NCBI GenBank assembly: GCA_051650965.1
Contig: JBOFRL010000023.1
Span: 62,001 to 126,000 of the forward strand
DNA from: Enterovibrio sp051650965
GTDB lineage: Bacteria > Pseudomonadota > Gammaproteobacteria > Enterobacterales > Vibrionaceae
Direction of reading: 5' to 3'
DNA length: 64,000 nucleotides
The notes under the pieces are model-generated. The model was not told the origin of the DNA. It made no database searches and saw nothing but the letters and a program-made list of their open reading frames with translations. The translations under genes and the position numbers were made by a program. Shown here piece by piece: positions 51,446 through 60,593 of this stretch (position 1 is its first letter; every line of letters starts with the position of its first letter).

Positions 51446-52816
51446 TTAACTTGGCATCATCCTTGTCATCGCCGCTAATTGCGAGCGCATTTCACCGACA
51501 GCGTCATCCATGGCGGCAAACTGCTTTTTTGTCCGCGTTTCAACGTCAGAAAGGCGAGCGTCCAGCGTGGTTTGATCTTTTTGCAGCCGCAGACGCTGCT
51601 CAGACAAGGTCGATTCGCGGTTGCGAATGGCGCCCGCCGCACCTGTAAAATTGCGCACCACGTCTTCAACTTTGCGGGCAAATCCGTCCGTGCCGGCAAA
51701 AAAAGGCGTCAAACTGGCAAAATTTTGCCGCAGCTGCCGATCAAGTTTGACATGATCGACCTCAAGCATCCCATCTTGCGTGGTGATGATCCCAAGGTCA
51801 CTTAGCGTTTTAAGCGCCTCGTCCGCATCTTTTATTGGCGACGAGAAAAGGTTTCGCATCTGCCCGACAGCCGTGCGCACCACAGAGTCGCCAACCAAAG
51901 GACCGCCCTCTTGCGCCTGCGGATCATACTGCGTCAAAGCGCGCGAAACTTGGTAAAAAGAGTTATACGATTCAACAAATTGCAAAAGCTCTTGCTTAAT
52001 GCGATCGCGATCTTCTTCAACCGTGAGCGTTAACGGCTCGCCGTTTAGCTCGCTTAACGCGTTGACTTCAAAGGTGATCCCTTGAATCGCATCTTGAAAA
52101 CTGTTGGTCGAGCTTGACGCACTAACCAGCCCATCAATCACCACCGCCGCATCGCTCGCCGCCTGTAACTGGCGCATCGCGCTGCCACTTTCCCCGTTTT
52201 CAGCGTAGGAAAATTGCGCCAGCGGGCTGCCAAGCGCTGCATCAACCTGCACCGCAATGGTATTTTTAGCGCCCATTTTTTCCGCGCTAAGCACGAGGCT
52301 TGCCCCCGCATCGGAGTTGAGTACCGACGCCTTAATGCCGGGGTTTGGCGATTTGCTGTTAATAAGCCGCACCACATCGAGCAGTGTGCTGCTTTCTTCC
52401 TCAATGCTCACCGACATCTTACGCCCAGCGACGCTAAGCTCTAACGCGCCAGCCCCTAATTTTTCTTTAGGATCAATAGGATCGGAAACAATTTTGTGGG
52501 AAGAGGCAAGATTTTTGACTTCAATTTGATACGTGCCGCTTACGGCATCTTTGTTGGTGGTGGCAGAGATAATTTCTGGCTGACTCGAGGTAATACGGCG
52601 GGCGGCATGAATATCGTTGGAACGAAAATCAGCCATGATCTCTTTCATGCTATCAAGCGAGCTTTTAAGTCGCCCATAAGCGCTCAAATTGGTCTCTATT
52701 GTCGCCAAACCTTTATCGATGCGCGCCTGTTTAGGTGCACGTTCTGATTCGACTATTTTTTTGACCATGGCATTAATGTCAATGCCACTTCCTGATCCTG
52801 TTGCGCTTATCGCCAT
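51446..52816 (-). CDS. fliD: Flagellar filament cap protein FliD
   Basis: Pentameric cap that guides flagellin insertion. 456 aa from the ATG at 52816 (MAISATGSGSGIDINAMVKK); the open frame to 52891 upstream is not family-like. The N-terminal FliD domain (EIISATTNKDAVSGTYQIEV, QDAIQGITFEVNALSELNGE) and the C-terminal coiled-coil domain (ESYNSFYQVSRALTQYDP, then FAGTDGFARKVEDVVRNFTG and SEQRLRLQKDQTTLDARLSD) are both clear. Confidence 0.96.
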   Translation of the reverse strand: MAISATGSGSGIDINAMVKKIVESERAPKQARIDKGLATIETNLSAYGRLKSSLDSMKEIMADFRSNDIHAARRITSSQPEIISATTNKDAVSGTYQIEVKNLASSHKIVSDPIDPKEKLGAGALELSVAGRKMSVSIEEESSTLLDVVRLINSKSPNPGIKASVLNSDAGASLVLSAEKMGAKNTIAVQVDAALGSPLAQFSYAENGESGSAMRQLQAASDAAVVIDGLVSASSSTNSFQDAIQGITFEVNALSELNGEPLTLTVEEDRDRIKQELLQFVESYNSFYQVSRALTQYDPQAQEGGPLVGDSVVRTAVGQMRNLFSSPIKDADEALKTLSDLGIITTQDGMLEVDHVKLDRQLRQNFASLTPFFAGTDGFARKVEDVVRNFTGAAGAIRNRESTLSEQRLRLQKDQTTLDARLSDVETRTKKQFAAMDDAVGEMRSQLAAMTRMMPS

Positions 52817-52832
52817 GCTACACCGATTTAAT

Positions 52833-53285
52833 TTATACCTTTTGTGAAACAAATCCGCTCGTTTTAGATGACAGCTTCTTGAGGATCTCAAGCATATCTT
52901 TTTCGGGGATCTGTTTAATTATTTCGCCAGAACTCAATTCGTAAATCGTTACAATATAACGCCCTGAATCTTCATCTAATCGAAAAGAGAGCCCTTTACT
53001 GTTCTCTTTGACAAATTCAGCCAATTTTTGCGTTAACGCCTCACGTTGCTCTTCGCGCAGTGGCACCACTGGGGGTGAACTTTGCTCAGCAACAAGTGAT
53101 TTCGCTTTCAAAGCGTTAGGCGGAGAATTATGCATACTTGCATGTGTTTGCGGCAAACCCTGCCTAGATTCTGTATTCTCTGCAATTTTTCCTGCAATTT
53201 TTGCGCCAGAATTTTGAGGATCCGATATTACGGTATGATATCGATTTGATGATGAAGGCAATGATGAAACACTCATGTGGCTCAC
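52833..53285 (-). CDS. flaG: Flagellar protein FlaG
   Basis: 150-aa protein of the FlaG family, linked to filament length in polar flagellates. The conserved part is the last 65 residues: FVKENSKGLSFRLDEDSGRY and TIYELSSGEIIKQIPEKDML. The N-terminal half is Ser/Pro/Ala-rich and unconserved. It lies 17 bases before fliD and 50 bases after a flagellin gene, as in Vibrio and Aeromonas. Confidence 0.92.
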   Translation of the reverse strand: MSHMSVSSLPSSSNRYHTVISDPQNSGAKIAGKIAENTESRQGLPQTHASMHNSPPNALKAKSLVAEQSSPPVVPLREEQREALTQKLAEFVKENSKGLSFRLDEDSGRYIVTIYELSSGEIIKQIPEKDMLEILKKLSSKTSGFVSQKV

Positions 53286-53290
53286 CTCTC

Positions 53291-53316
53291 AAATTTAAAG
53301 GCGGCAATATGCCGCC
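53291..53316 (-). terminator. Partial terminator after the flagellin at 53336
   Basis: GGCGGC (53300-53305) pairs with GCCGCC (53311-53316) around AATAT; on the minus strand it is followed by TTTAAATTT. The interrupted T-run suggests incomplete termination, letting some transcripts reach flaG. Confidence 0.6.
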
Positions 53317-53335
53317 ATACTACTTTTTTCTAAAA

Positions 53336-54475
53336 CTAGCCGAGCAAACTAAGCGCTGTAGATGGGATCTGTTTGGCTTGTGCCAAAATTGATGTTCCAG
53401 CTTGTTGCATAATTTGCGATTTCGTCAGCTGCGTTGTCTCTGTAGCAAAGTCTGTATCACGGATGCGGCTGTTCGATGCGCTCACGTTTTCATTGGTTGC
53501 ACCCAAGTTAGCAATCGCATGCAAGAGGCGGTTTTGTGTTGCACCAAGCTCTGCACGGTGTCCATCAATAAATTTCATCGCTTTATCGACAAGCCCTACC
53601 GCCATTTGTGCGCCGCCAACCGTCGTTACATCAAGTTCTTTAACGGTTTGCTTCTTCTCTGCCGCAGTCGCAATGCCTAGAGAAGTTGCTAGGGCGCCTG
53701 CAAACGTTGCTTTAGTACCGTTTCCAACTACAACTTGCAGCTCACCTTTTTCGCTCACAGAGGCAGAAAGCGCGCCTTTCGATTGACCATTAATGTAAGT
53801 CGCCACTTCTTCAATATCATCACCCGCTTTAGCAGTGACTTTAAGCGTCTGGGTATTTTTTCCTGCAGCATCTGTGAGCACGATACTCAACGTAGTATTA
53901 GCCGTTGAGCGCCATGTGCTCATATCTACGCTTCCTACGCTTGCTTTGTAAGTGCTACCACCCATTTCTTCGTAATCGGCACGAATGTTTTTAAATTCCA
54001 TCACGATAGCTTCACCGGCATTCGCACCAATTTGGAACGCACGGCTACCATAGCTGCCGTTGAGCAAACGTGCGCCACCGAATGAAGTGGTTTCAGCGAT
54101 ACGGTTTAGCTCATCTTGCAAAGCAACAACTTCGTTTTGGATAGCGGCGCGCTCTTCTGTACCGTTAGAGCCGTTGGCTGATTGCAAAGCAAGGTCACGG
54201 ATACGTTGCAAAATGGTGGTGGTCTCTTCCATCGCACCTTCTGCAGTTTGTGACATTGAAATACCGTCGTTCGCGTTACGGATACCGACATTTAAGCCGC
54301 GGCTTTGTGAAATCAATTTGTTAGAAATTTGTAGGCCAGCCGCATCGTCTTTTGCGCTATTAATACGGCTACCAGAAGTTAGACGTTGCATTGAGGTGGC
54401 AACAGCATCTGTTGATTTTCCAAGGTAGCGCTGAGCTGTCATTGCAGGAATGTTTGTATTTACTGTGATTGCCAT
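53336..54475 (-). CDS. Polar flagellin (copy 1)
   Basis: 379-aa flagellin. The ATG at 54475 has AAGGAG with 8-base spacing; an ATG two codons upstream is too close. The N-terminal D0/D1 domain is standard: MAITVNTNIPAMTAQRYLGK, LTSGSRINSAKDDAAGLQIS and RNANDGISMSQTAEGAMEET. The C-terminal D1/D0 reads NSRIRDTDFATETTQLTKSQ and QAGTSILAQAKQIPSTALSL. The central domain is variable. A sigma-28 promoter lies about 80-110 bp upstream. Confidence 0.97.
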   Translation of the reverse strand: MAITVNTNIPAMTAQRYLGKSTDAVATSMQRLTSGSRINSAKDDAAGLQISNKLISQSRGLNVGIRNANDGISMSQTAEGAMEETTTILQRIRDLALQSANGSNGTEERAAIQNEVVALQDELNRIAETTSFGGARLLNGSYGSRAFQIGANAGEAIVMEFKNIRADYEEMGGSTYKASVGSVDMSTWRSTANTTLSIVLTDAAGKNTQTLKVTAKAGDDIEEVATYINGQSKGALSASVSEKGELQVVVGNGTKATFAGALATSLGIATAAEKKQTVKELDVTTVGGAQMAVGLVDKAMKFIDGHRAELGATQNRLLHAIANLGATNENVSASNSRIRDTDFATETTQLTKSQIMQQAGTSILAQAKQIPSTALSLLG

Positions 54476-54556
54476 AACCATTTCTCCTTAAGCAAGTCAT
54501 TTTGATTTCCGCCCAGCCTTCTAGGGAAAATCAGCGATTCATTAAGCACATTTCTT

Positions 54557-54584
54557 GTATCGGCAGCGTCGTAAAAAACCTTTA
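54557..54584 (-). promoter_or_regulatory. Sigma-28 promoter of flagellin copy 1
   Basis: On the minus strand TAAA (54584-54581), 16 bases, then GCCGATAC (54564-54557), against consensus TAAA-N15-GCCGATAA. Seven of eight -10 bases match; spacing is one base long. Confidence 0.78.
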
Positions 54585-54680
54585 ATTTTTTTTCACATTA
54601 TTTCGCTGTACAAACGCGCTTGAATATTCTCTTCGAAAAGGTTATCGCCAGTAATAAACAAAACTTGAGGAATTATTTGA

Positions 54681-54715
54681 AAAAAAAAGACGGCAACTGT
54701 TTGCCGTCTTTTTTT
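54681..54715 (-). terminator. Terminator after flagellin copy 2
   Basis: AAAAGACGGCAA and TTGCCGTCTTTT (54685-54696, 54701-54712), 12-bp stem and 4-base loop, with A- and T-runs on both sides. It lies 13 bases after the flagellin stop on the minus strand. Confidence 0.92.
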
Positions 54716-54728
54716 GAGCCGCGTAGGG

Positions 54729-55874
54729 CTACTGAAGTAAGGTGAGCGCTGCTTGTGGCAACTGCTTGGCTTGGGCGAGGATAGCGGTTCCTGCCTGCTG
54801 CAAGATCTGCCCCTTGGTAAGCTCGGTAGTCTGATGCGCAAAGTCTGTGTCGCGGATCCGACTGTTGGAGGCGGTGACATTTTCTTGTACGTTGGCAAGG
54901 TTGCTGATCGAATGGCTCAATCGATTTTGCTTCGCACCTAAATCTGCGCGCTGCCTATCGATGTAGCCCATCGCGGCATCCACAACGCCGATGGTCAGCT
55001 GCGCCCCACCTACCGTGGTGACATCAAGATCACTCACTGTCACTTTAAGGCCACCCGAGCCGCCGGCCAGTCCCAAACTTGTGGCCAGCGCGCCAGAAAA
55101 CGTCACATTATCCTTTAACTTATTTTCGCCAAAGAAAATCTGTAGCTCGCCTTTTTCGCTGACTGAAGCTGAGAACATGCCCTGACTTTGGCCATTAATG
55201 ACCGTGGCAAGCTCCTCAATATCATCGCCTGGAACCGTGTTTATCGTCAGCGACACACTTTTGCCGTCTTTATCGACAAACGAGATTGCCAGCGTTGAGG
55301 CCGTTTTTGGCACAACCCAACCGGCCGACTTGCCATTTTTGCTAATAAACTGGGTGCCACCCATGCGTTCATCATCTGCCCGCACGCTGGTCAGCCCCAT
55401 GATGATAGCTTCACCGGCATCCGCACCAATTTGGAATGCGGCATCGCCAAAGGATCCATTAAGTAGACGGCGTCCGCCAAAGGAAGTGGTTTCGGCGATA
55501 CGGTTTAGCTCATCGGTCAACGCGGAAAACTCTTGGTTTATCGCGATCCTTTCAGACGCGCCATTGGTACCGTTTGCTGATTGCAAAGCCAGATCACGCA
55601 TGCGCTGTAGCACGCTGGTAGACTCTTGCATCGCACCTTCAGCGGTTTGCGCAATTGAGATACCGTCGTTAGCGTTACGCATTGCAACATCAAGGCCGCG
55701 AGCTTGCGAAGTCAAGCGGTTCGAAATTTGCAAACCTGCCGCATCATCCTTGGCACTATTGATGCGCCGACCTGAAGCTAAGCGCTCCATTGACGTATTA
55801 AGATCGTTGGTCGCCTTGTTCAAGTAACGTTGTGCTGTCATTGCAGACACGTTTGTATTCACAGTTACAGCCAT
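54729..55874 (-). CDS. Polar flagellin (copy 2)
   Basis: 381-aa flagellin from the ATG at 55874, which has AAAGGAG upstream; eight more codons are open. N-terminus MAVTVNTNVSAMTAQRYLNK, LASGRRINSAKDDAAGLQIS; C-terminus NSRIRDTDFAHQTTELTKGQ and AGTAILAQAKQLPQAALTLL. It resembles copy 1 closely at both ends and differs in the centre. The two copies are tandem with separate promoters and terminators, so they can be expressed at different levels. Confidence 0.97.
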   Translation of the reverse strand: MAVTVNTNVSAMTAQRYLNKATNDLNTSMERLASGRRINSAKDDAAGLQISNRLTSQARGLDVAMRNANDGISIAQTAEGAMQESTSVLQRMRDLALQSANGTNGASERIAINQEFSALTDELNRIAETTSFGGRRLLNGSFGDAAFQIGADAGEAIIMGLTSVRADDERMGGTQFISKNGKSAGWVVPKTASTLAISFVDKDGKSVSLTINTVPGDDIEELATVINGQSQGMFSASVSEKGELQIFFGENKLKDNVTFSGALATSLGLAGGSGGLKVTVSDLDVTTVGGAQLTIGVVDAAMGYIDRQRADLGAKQNRLSHSISNLANVQENVTASNSRIRDTDFAHQTTELTKGQILQQAGTAILAQAKQLPQAALTLLQ

Positions 55875-56241
55875 CTTGCTCTCCTTTGACTTCGCCATCT
55901 TTGCTAATCAGCCCACCGCGGCCAAGTCATATACGGCGATGCGGGCAAGCTTTCAACTTAGGTTCGGTACACTTCGTACCAGGTTGCATATACTTATACA
56001 AATAGCGTGCCACTTTTATTTTTCCCTTTATTTTCAACGCTTTGCGCCAACAAAATGCAGGGGCGGCAACCGGCTTCACTCTTTTCACTGCGCAAGCGGC
56101 AAACTTTGTCACCTGCAATTTATCCCTTTTTGCTGTTTGCGCGAGCCAGCTCTCGCAACCTCACCGCAAAAAACGCACAAAAAATAACCTCGCATTAAAA
56201 TTATTACTCAACCCAAGCGGCCTACTTTTTTAAGGATAAAA
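55875..56241. other. Divergent spacer before flagellin copy 2 and the TPR gene
   Basis: 367 bases holding the possible sigma-28 promoter at 55930 and, on the other side, AAGGA before the TPR gene start. Open frames here have no ribosome binding sites. No other element seen. Confidence 0.5.
55930..55956 (-). promoter_or_regulatory. Possible sigma-28 promoter of flagellin copy 2
   Basis: On the minus strand TTGA (55956-55953), 15 bases, then GCCGTATA (55937-55930). The GCCG core and spacing fit TAAA-N15-GCCGATAA; several outer bases do not. No convincing sigma-54 alternative was seen. Confidence 0.45.
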
Positions 56242-58368
56242 ATGGATAGCGCACTAGAAAATTCCTCCACCGACGTTACTACTAGCAAGCCAAGTGCCAA
56301 CGCGAGCTTTAGCATGTCTCTCGACAACGCTTTCGCGCAGGCAATTTCGCTCTATCAGCATGGAAAACGGGAGGATGCGCGTGAGATCTTTGAAAAAATT
56401 CTGGCCGTAAAACCTGATAGTGTGCCGGTGCTGCAAGTTCTGGCCGTGCTAAATAATGAAGAGGGGCGCTGGCAGAGTGCGCTGACGCTGCTTGAGCAGG
56501 CGCTGCGCATTGAGCCAGACAACCCGTCGCTACTTTTTGATAAAGTGCAGCTTTTAATCGAACAAAAATTTAATAAAGAAGCGGAGCAACTGTTGGCTCA
56601 GCTGCTAGCTGCCGCCCCCAACCACCCAGAGCTTTTGCAGTTAAAAGAGCAGCTTGATAATGCGATGAGCCTCTTGGGCAAAAAAAACAGAACGAAAGCA
56701 ACAGACAACGTCGATGCTGCCATGCAAACAGAAATCGACGAAACGCTGCAGCTAGCGCAGATGATGTTAAATCAAAACAATGATGAACAAGCCAAAATGC
56801 TCTACCAAGCGGTGATAAATCTTGCCGGCGAGCTGCCAAGGGCGCTGCTTGGACTTGCCAAAGTGCAGATCAAAAATGAGCAATTTGCACTGGCGCGGCA
56901 AACGCTGCTGCGCAGCATCGCGCAGGCGGATCCGCTGCAACCGGCGCTGGTGCTGCTCGCTCACTGCGCAATCGAGCTCAAGCTTTATGACGACGCGCGC
57001 AAACACAGCGAGCTTGGCATCAAATTGTACCCGAATGACCCCACCTGCTACCGCTGGCTGCTGCGCTCTCTTGAAAAAATGGACAACATCGAGCAGGCCT
57101 ACAACAAAGCCAAGCAATTTATAACACTGTTTCCGCGCGACGCCGATATCTATTACCGCTTTGCCAGCAGCTCATTTTTGCTGCTGCGTAACCGCCACAA
57201 CTTCACCAAAGAGGCAATTTTTACCTGCGAAAAGCATTTATCAAAAGCGTATCAATTGGCAGATGAAAAATCGCGTTTGCAATTATCAACTTATATTGCA
57301 GAAGTGGCCTACTACAAGGGGGATGCGACAAAAGCTGCCGCGCTGCTTGAGCGCTATCTTGAGCAGCACCCCGATGATCTCGATGCCAGATTTCACAGCA
57401 ACTTTATCTATCGCACCCTCGAGCAGTGGCAAAAACATTACGACTGCAGTGAAATTGGCCTCGAAAACGGCAGCCGCATCGCTTACCACGGCCCTTGCCC
57501 GCGCTGGGATCTTAGCCGGCCAAAAGATGACATCGTTTTGGTCATGCCAGAGCAAGGCGTCGGCGACGAGCTGTTATTTTTCCACAATATCGACCTTGTG
57601 CTAGATAACGCCAAAAAAGTGTTTGTCGCATGCGATGCGCGCTTAGAAAAATTTATCGCCAGCGCCTACCCGAAAGCTGTCGTGGTGTCGATCACGCGTA
57701 ACGACCACCATGACATTTTTGTGCCGCCGCACGTGTTAGACGAAATGACCAGCTGGATCCCAGGCGCAAGTCTGACCAAATTGTGCTTTGAACATTTTCA
57801 GCGCCACGTTTACAAAGCGCCTTACGCACAGCTCTCGCCGCCGCTCAAAGAGACTGGCGCACAGCTCGTCGCCAAGCTGCGGCAAGAAAATCCGGGCGCG
57901 CGGCTGGTTGGGATCTGCTGGCGCAGCGGGCTTGCCAGCGCAGCGCGTAACATTCACTACCTCTCCCTTAAAGAGGTGTCGTACTTGCTAAAGCAATTTA
58001 GTAATGCTGTGTTTGTTAATCTGCAATACGGCGATTGCACCAAAGAAATCAAGAAGATCCACAAGCAAACCGGCATTACGATCCACCAATTAGAGTTGGA
58101 CTTAAAAAATGATTTTGAAACGAGCGCCGCGCTTATCGCAAACCTTGACGCCGTTGTGACGGCCGGCACCGCGGTGCACCGTTTAACCTGCGCCGTGGGC
58201 ACTCCTTGCTACGCCTTTTTTGCGGGTACCTTAGAGTCCAACCCTCTGGAGGCGAAAGCGCTATTTTGCTCCAACGAGGTGGGATTTTTCTATCCGCCGC
58301 TGCTGGACGATAAATCGCCAATGCTGACCGCAATCGCGCAAAAAGTGGCGCAAGATCAGCCGCGCTAG
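56242..58368 (+). CDS. TPR protein with glycosyltransferase-like C-terminal domain, candidate flagellin modifier
   Basis: 708 aa, cytoplasmic, no signal peptide; AAGGA lies 5 bases before the ATG. Residues about 25-380 are tandem TPR units (AISLYQHGKREDAREIFEKI; SALTLLEQALRIEPDNPSLL; DDARKHSELGIKLYPNDPTC; AALLERYLEQHPDDLDARFH). From about 425 a GT-B-like domain follows: VMPEQGVGDELLFFHNIDLV, VGICWRSGLASAARNIHYLS, then ANLDAVVTAGTAVHRLTCAV, the sugar-nucleotide-site pattern of GT9/GT41-like TPR transferases. It faces the flagellin genes, so flagellin glycosylation is plausible but unproven. Confidence 0.85.
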   Translation: MDSALENSSTDVTTSKPSANASFSMSLDNAFAQAISLYQHGKREDAREIFEKILAVKPDSVPVLQVLAVLNNEEGRWQSALTLLEQALRIEPDNPSLLFDKVQLLIEQKFNKEAEQLLAQLLAAAPNHPELLQLKEQLDNAMSLLGKKNRTKATDNVDAAMQTEIDETLQLAQMMLNQNNDEQAKMLYQAVINLAGELPRALLGLAKVQIKNEQFALARQTLLRSIAQADPLQPALVLLAHCAIELKLYDDARKHSELGIKLYPNDPTCYRWLLRSLEKMDNIEQAYNKAKQFITLFPRDADIYYRFASSSFLLLRNRHNFTKEAIFTCEKHLSKAYQLADEKSRLQLSTYIAEVAYYKGDATKAAALLERYLEQHPDDLDARFHSNFIYRTLEQWQKHYDCSEIGLENGSRIAYHGPCPRWDLSRPKDDIVLVMPEQGVGDELLFFHNIDLVLDNAKKVFVACDARLEKFIASAYPKAVVVSITRNDHHDIFVPPHVLDEMTSWIPGASLTKLCFEHFQRHVYKAPYAQLSPPLKETGAQLVAKLRQENPGARLVGICWRSGLASAARNIHYLSLKEVSYLLKQFSNAVFVNLQYGDCTKEIKKIHKQTGITIHQLELDLKNDFETSAALIANLDAVVTAGTAVHRLTCAVGTPCYAFFAGTLESNPLEAKALFCSNEVGFFYPPLLDDKSPMLTAIAQKVAQDQPR

Positions 58369-58443
58369 CTGAGCTGATTTTTTGCTGACGAGACTGCAAG
58401 CAGGTAAGCGGCAGAGAATGAAAGGCTAGAAATCTCAGAGGAA

Positions 58444-58479
58444 AAGCTAATTTTTGCGGTTTAAAAATTAGCTTTTTTT
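58444..58479 (+). terminator. Terminator after the TPR/glycosyltransferase gene
   Basis: AAGCTAATTTTT (58444-58455) pairs with AAAAATTAGCTT (58463-58474) around a 7-base loop, followed by Ts to 58479. Confidence 0.88.
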
Positions 58480-58508
58480 ATTGCGCGTCTTGCATCGAAA
58501 GGATCAAA

Positions 58509-58547
58509 AAAAGTTGCCGCAACATCAAAGTGTACACGGCAACTTTT
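58509..58547 (-). terminator. Terminator after the ribosome hibernation factor
   Basis: AAAAGTTGCCG (58509-58519) and CGGCAACTTTT (58537-58547), 11-bp stem, 17-base loop; on the minus strand the A-run before 58509 gives the T-tail. It lies about 60 bases after the hibernation factor stop. Confidence 0.75.
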
Positions 58548-58608
58548 GTTATTTTTTAACTGTTTACGCTACAGAGCGTTTAATTTTTTCAAGCACTTAA
58601 AGTGATTG

Positions 58609-58947
58609 TTACTCATCAGCGCTGGTAATTTCCGGGCGCTGTGGATCAGCACGGCGCGCTTCGCCGCGGTGAGCATATTTGTTGATCTGCCGCTCTAATT
58701 TATGCCCAGCTTCATTGATTGCAGCATACATGTCGGGATCTTCAGCAGAAGCCAGCAACATATCACCAGGAACCGCAACCGAGATCTCAATTTTAAATTT
58801 ATGATTTGGCTCCTCAGTGATCACAGCATGAGAGTTTAGTAGCGTCAGTTGCCATTTTTCCAACTTAGATAGACGAGCCATCACACGCTCACGCATAGCA
58901 GCAGTGACTTCAATGTTCTTACCAGTAATTTCTACTTTCATACTCAT
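58609..58947 (-). CDS. raiA: Ribosome-associated inhibitor RaiA (YfiA)
   Basis: 112-aa short hibernation factor that occupies the 30S decoding region in stationary phase. It begins MSMKVEITGKNIEVTAAMRE and has ARLSKLEKWQLTLLNSHAVI, AINEAGHKLERQINKYAHRG and the EARRA tail of RaiA rather than the shorter HPF end. Two ATGs (58947, 58941) follow AGAGG. In E. coli raiA lies near bamD-rluD-pgeF-clpB; the same order is kept here with a chemoreceptor inserted. Confidence 0.94.
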   Translation of the reverse strand: MSMKVEITGKNIEVTAAMRERVMARLSKLEKWQLTLLNSHAVITEEPNHKFKIEISVAVPGDMLLASAEDPDMYAAINEAGHKLERQINKYAHRGEARRADPQRPEITSADE

Positions 58948-59114
58948 TTTCCTCTGTGCCAGCTTTTACTGAATTTCTATCTAGATTACCTAGTTAGCAA
59001 AAAAATAGCACGACAAACATCACAGTTATTCGATTTGCAAACCCCTTTCTTACTAAACGTTATCCATATGCGCTTTTTTTATACACATAACGCGCTAGAG
59101 GCCGGCTTGATGCG

Positions 59115-60416
59115 TTAAGATTTTTTAGAAAGCATGAGCAATGTTTGCCTAATTTGTTCATAACTTTCCTCAATTTGACTCATGACATCGCTCACGACAC
59201 CGATGAGTTTTTGCCCACTGGTGGCGCTGTCGCTGACCGCCTCGATTTTATCGGTGACCGTTTTTGTCAGCTGACGATTTTTTTGTACCACATGAGCTAT
59301 CTCGCCGGTTGACTGCGAGGTGCGCGCGGCAAGCTGGCGCACTTCGTCGGCGACTACGGCAAAACCACGCCCCTGCTCGCCGGCGCGCGCCGCCTCAATC
59401 GCAGCATTTAGCGCAAGCAAATTGGTTTGCTCAGCAATGCTGCTGATACTTGCGGCGATGGCTTCAATGCTTTTTGATTGCTCGTTAAGCTGGGTAATAA
59501 GCGACGAAATATCATGCACTTGTTCAACAATTGAGGTCGACAGCGACACCGATAGCCCAAGCTGATCGTTGCACTGCCCGCGTGCCACGATGGTCTCTTC
59601 AGAAATGGCGTGCGCGGCTTTTGCCGCCTCAACGATATGTTTTGATTCATCAATGCGCGACGTCACATCGCTAGCGAACTTGATCACCTTATGCACCTGA
59701 CCGCTGATATCTTTGATCGGGTTATATGTCGCCTCAAGCCAGATCGGCCGATGGTGGTTGCCGTAACGCAAAAAAAGCCCGCTTTGCGTATTACCTTTGG
59801 CAAGCTCGCTCCAAAAGTGCGGATGGTTTTGATAAAAAGCGTCATCACAAAACATTTTGTGGTGATTCCCTTTGATCTGCGCCAGCGTGTATCCCATACA
59901 AGTCAAAAAGTTAGGGTTGGCATTGATGATCTCGCCCGTCGGCGTAAATTCGATGATCGCAAGCGAGCTGTTGAGCGCGCTTGCCACGGCTAGCTGATTT
60001 TGCAGCTTCGAAAAATTGTCTGTCACATCAAAAGACATCTCAATGATGTGGTCAATTTTGCCATCCTTATAGACAGGAAAATAAGCCGCTTCAAGCCACA
60101 ACATCTCCCCCGACTTGGTAAAACGCTTGACCGTTTCATTGATAGGATTGCCTTTACTGAGCGCCTGCCAAAAATTTTTGTAATTCTCGGTTTTCACTTC
60201 ATCGGGATCGCAAAGCAGGCTCTGATCTTTGCCCAGCAGCTCTTCTTTGCGATAGCCAAAAAGATCAAGATAGAGCTTGCTCGCAGCGATGATCTTACCC
60301 GCTGGCGTGTACTGAATGTTAGGGATGCGTGCATCAATGGCGTCTAAAATTGTGCGATAATTAGTTGCTTTTTCTTCACTTTCAAGCAGTTGCAACTTTA
60401 ATTTTGAGTTAAACAT
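59115..60416 (-). CDS. Soluble chemoreceptor with two PAS domains (BdlA/Aer-like)
   Basis: 433 aa without a membrane span. Two PAS domains at about 25-140 (FGYRKEELLGKDQSLLCDPD) and 150-265 (MGYTLAQIKGNHHKMFCDDA) each end in a PAC-like strand (EAAYFPVYKDGKIDHIIEMS; EATYNPIKDISGQVHKVIKF). The methyl-accepting signalling tip ISSIAEQTNLLALNAAIEAA RAG..GFAVVADEVRQLAART is intact. The architecture matches BdlA, the Pseudomonas biofilm-dispersion sensor, and similar redox or energy sensors. Ligand unknown. Not part of the bamD block by function; monocistronic. Confidence 0.92.
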   Translation of the reverse strand: MFNSKLKLQLLESEEKATNYRTILDAIDARIPNIQYTPAGKIIAASKLYLDLFGYRKEELLGKDQSLLCDPDEVKTENYKNFWQALSKGNPINETVKRFTKSGEMLWLEAAYFPVYKDGKIDHIIEMSFDVTDNFSKLQNQLAVASALNSSLAIIEFTPTGEIINANPNFLTCMGYTLAQIKGNHHKMFCDDAFYQNHPHFWSELAKGNTQSGLFLRYGNHHRPIWLEATYNPIKDISGQVHKVIKFASDVTSRIDESKHIVEAAKAAHAISEETIVARGQCNDQLGLSVSLSTSIVEQVHDISSLITQLNEQSKSIEAIAASISSIAEQTNLLALNAAIEAARAGEQGRGFAVVADEVRQLAARTSQSTGEIAHVVQKNRQLTKTVTDKIEAVSDSATSGQKLIGVVSDVMSQIEESYEQIRQTLLMLSKKS

Positions 60417-60548
60417 GAAAGATCTCGTGCCTCGCCCACACTAAGGATGTCTATTGACAATAGCATAGTGAATCGAGAGCAACGCATCTCATTTTTAGTG
60501 ACGACGAGAGTTAAAAAAGCGCGTAGCCCCAAATTTTAGGTCGCGCAT

Positions 60549-60572
60549 AAAAAAAGCTGCTTAAAGCAGCTT
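60549..60572 (-). terminator. Terminator after bamD
   Basis: AAGCTGCT (60554-60561) and AGCAGCTT (60565-60572) with a 3-base loop; the A-run at 60549-60555 gives the T-tail on the minus strand. It lies about 22 bases after the stop. Confidence 0.9.
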
Positions 60573-60593
60573 ATAGAAATGGATGCGCATGAG

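Noticed and set aside
55927..56233. Several short frames between flagellin copy 2 and the TPR gene
   Set aside because: They overlap one another on both strands, lack ribosome binding sites and show no protein-like composition.
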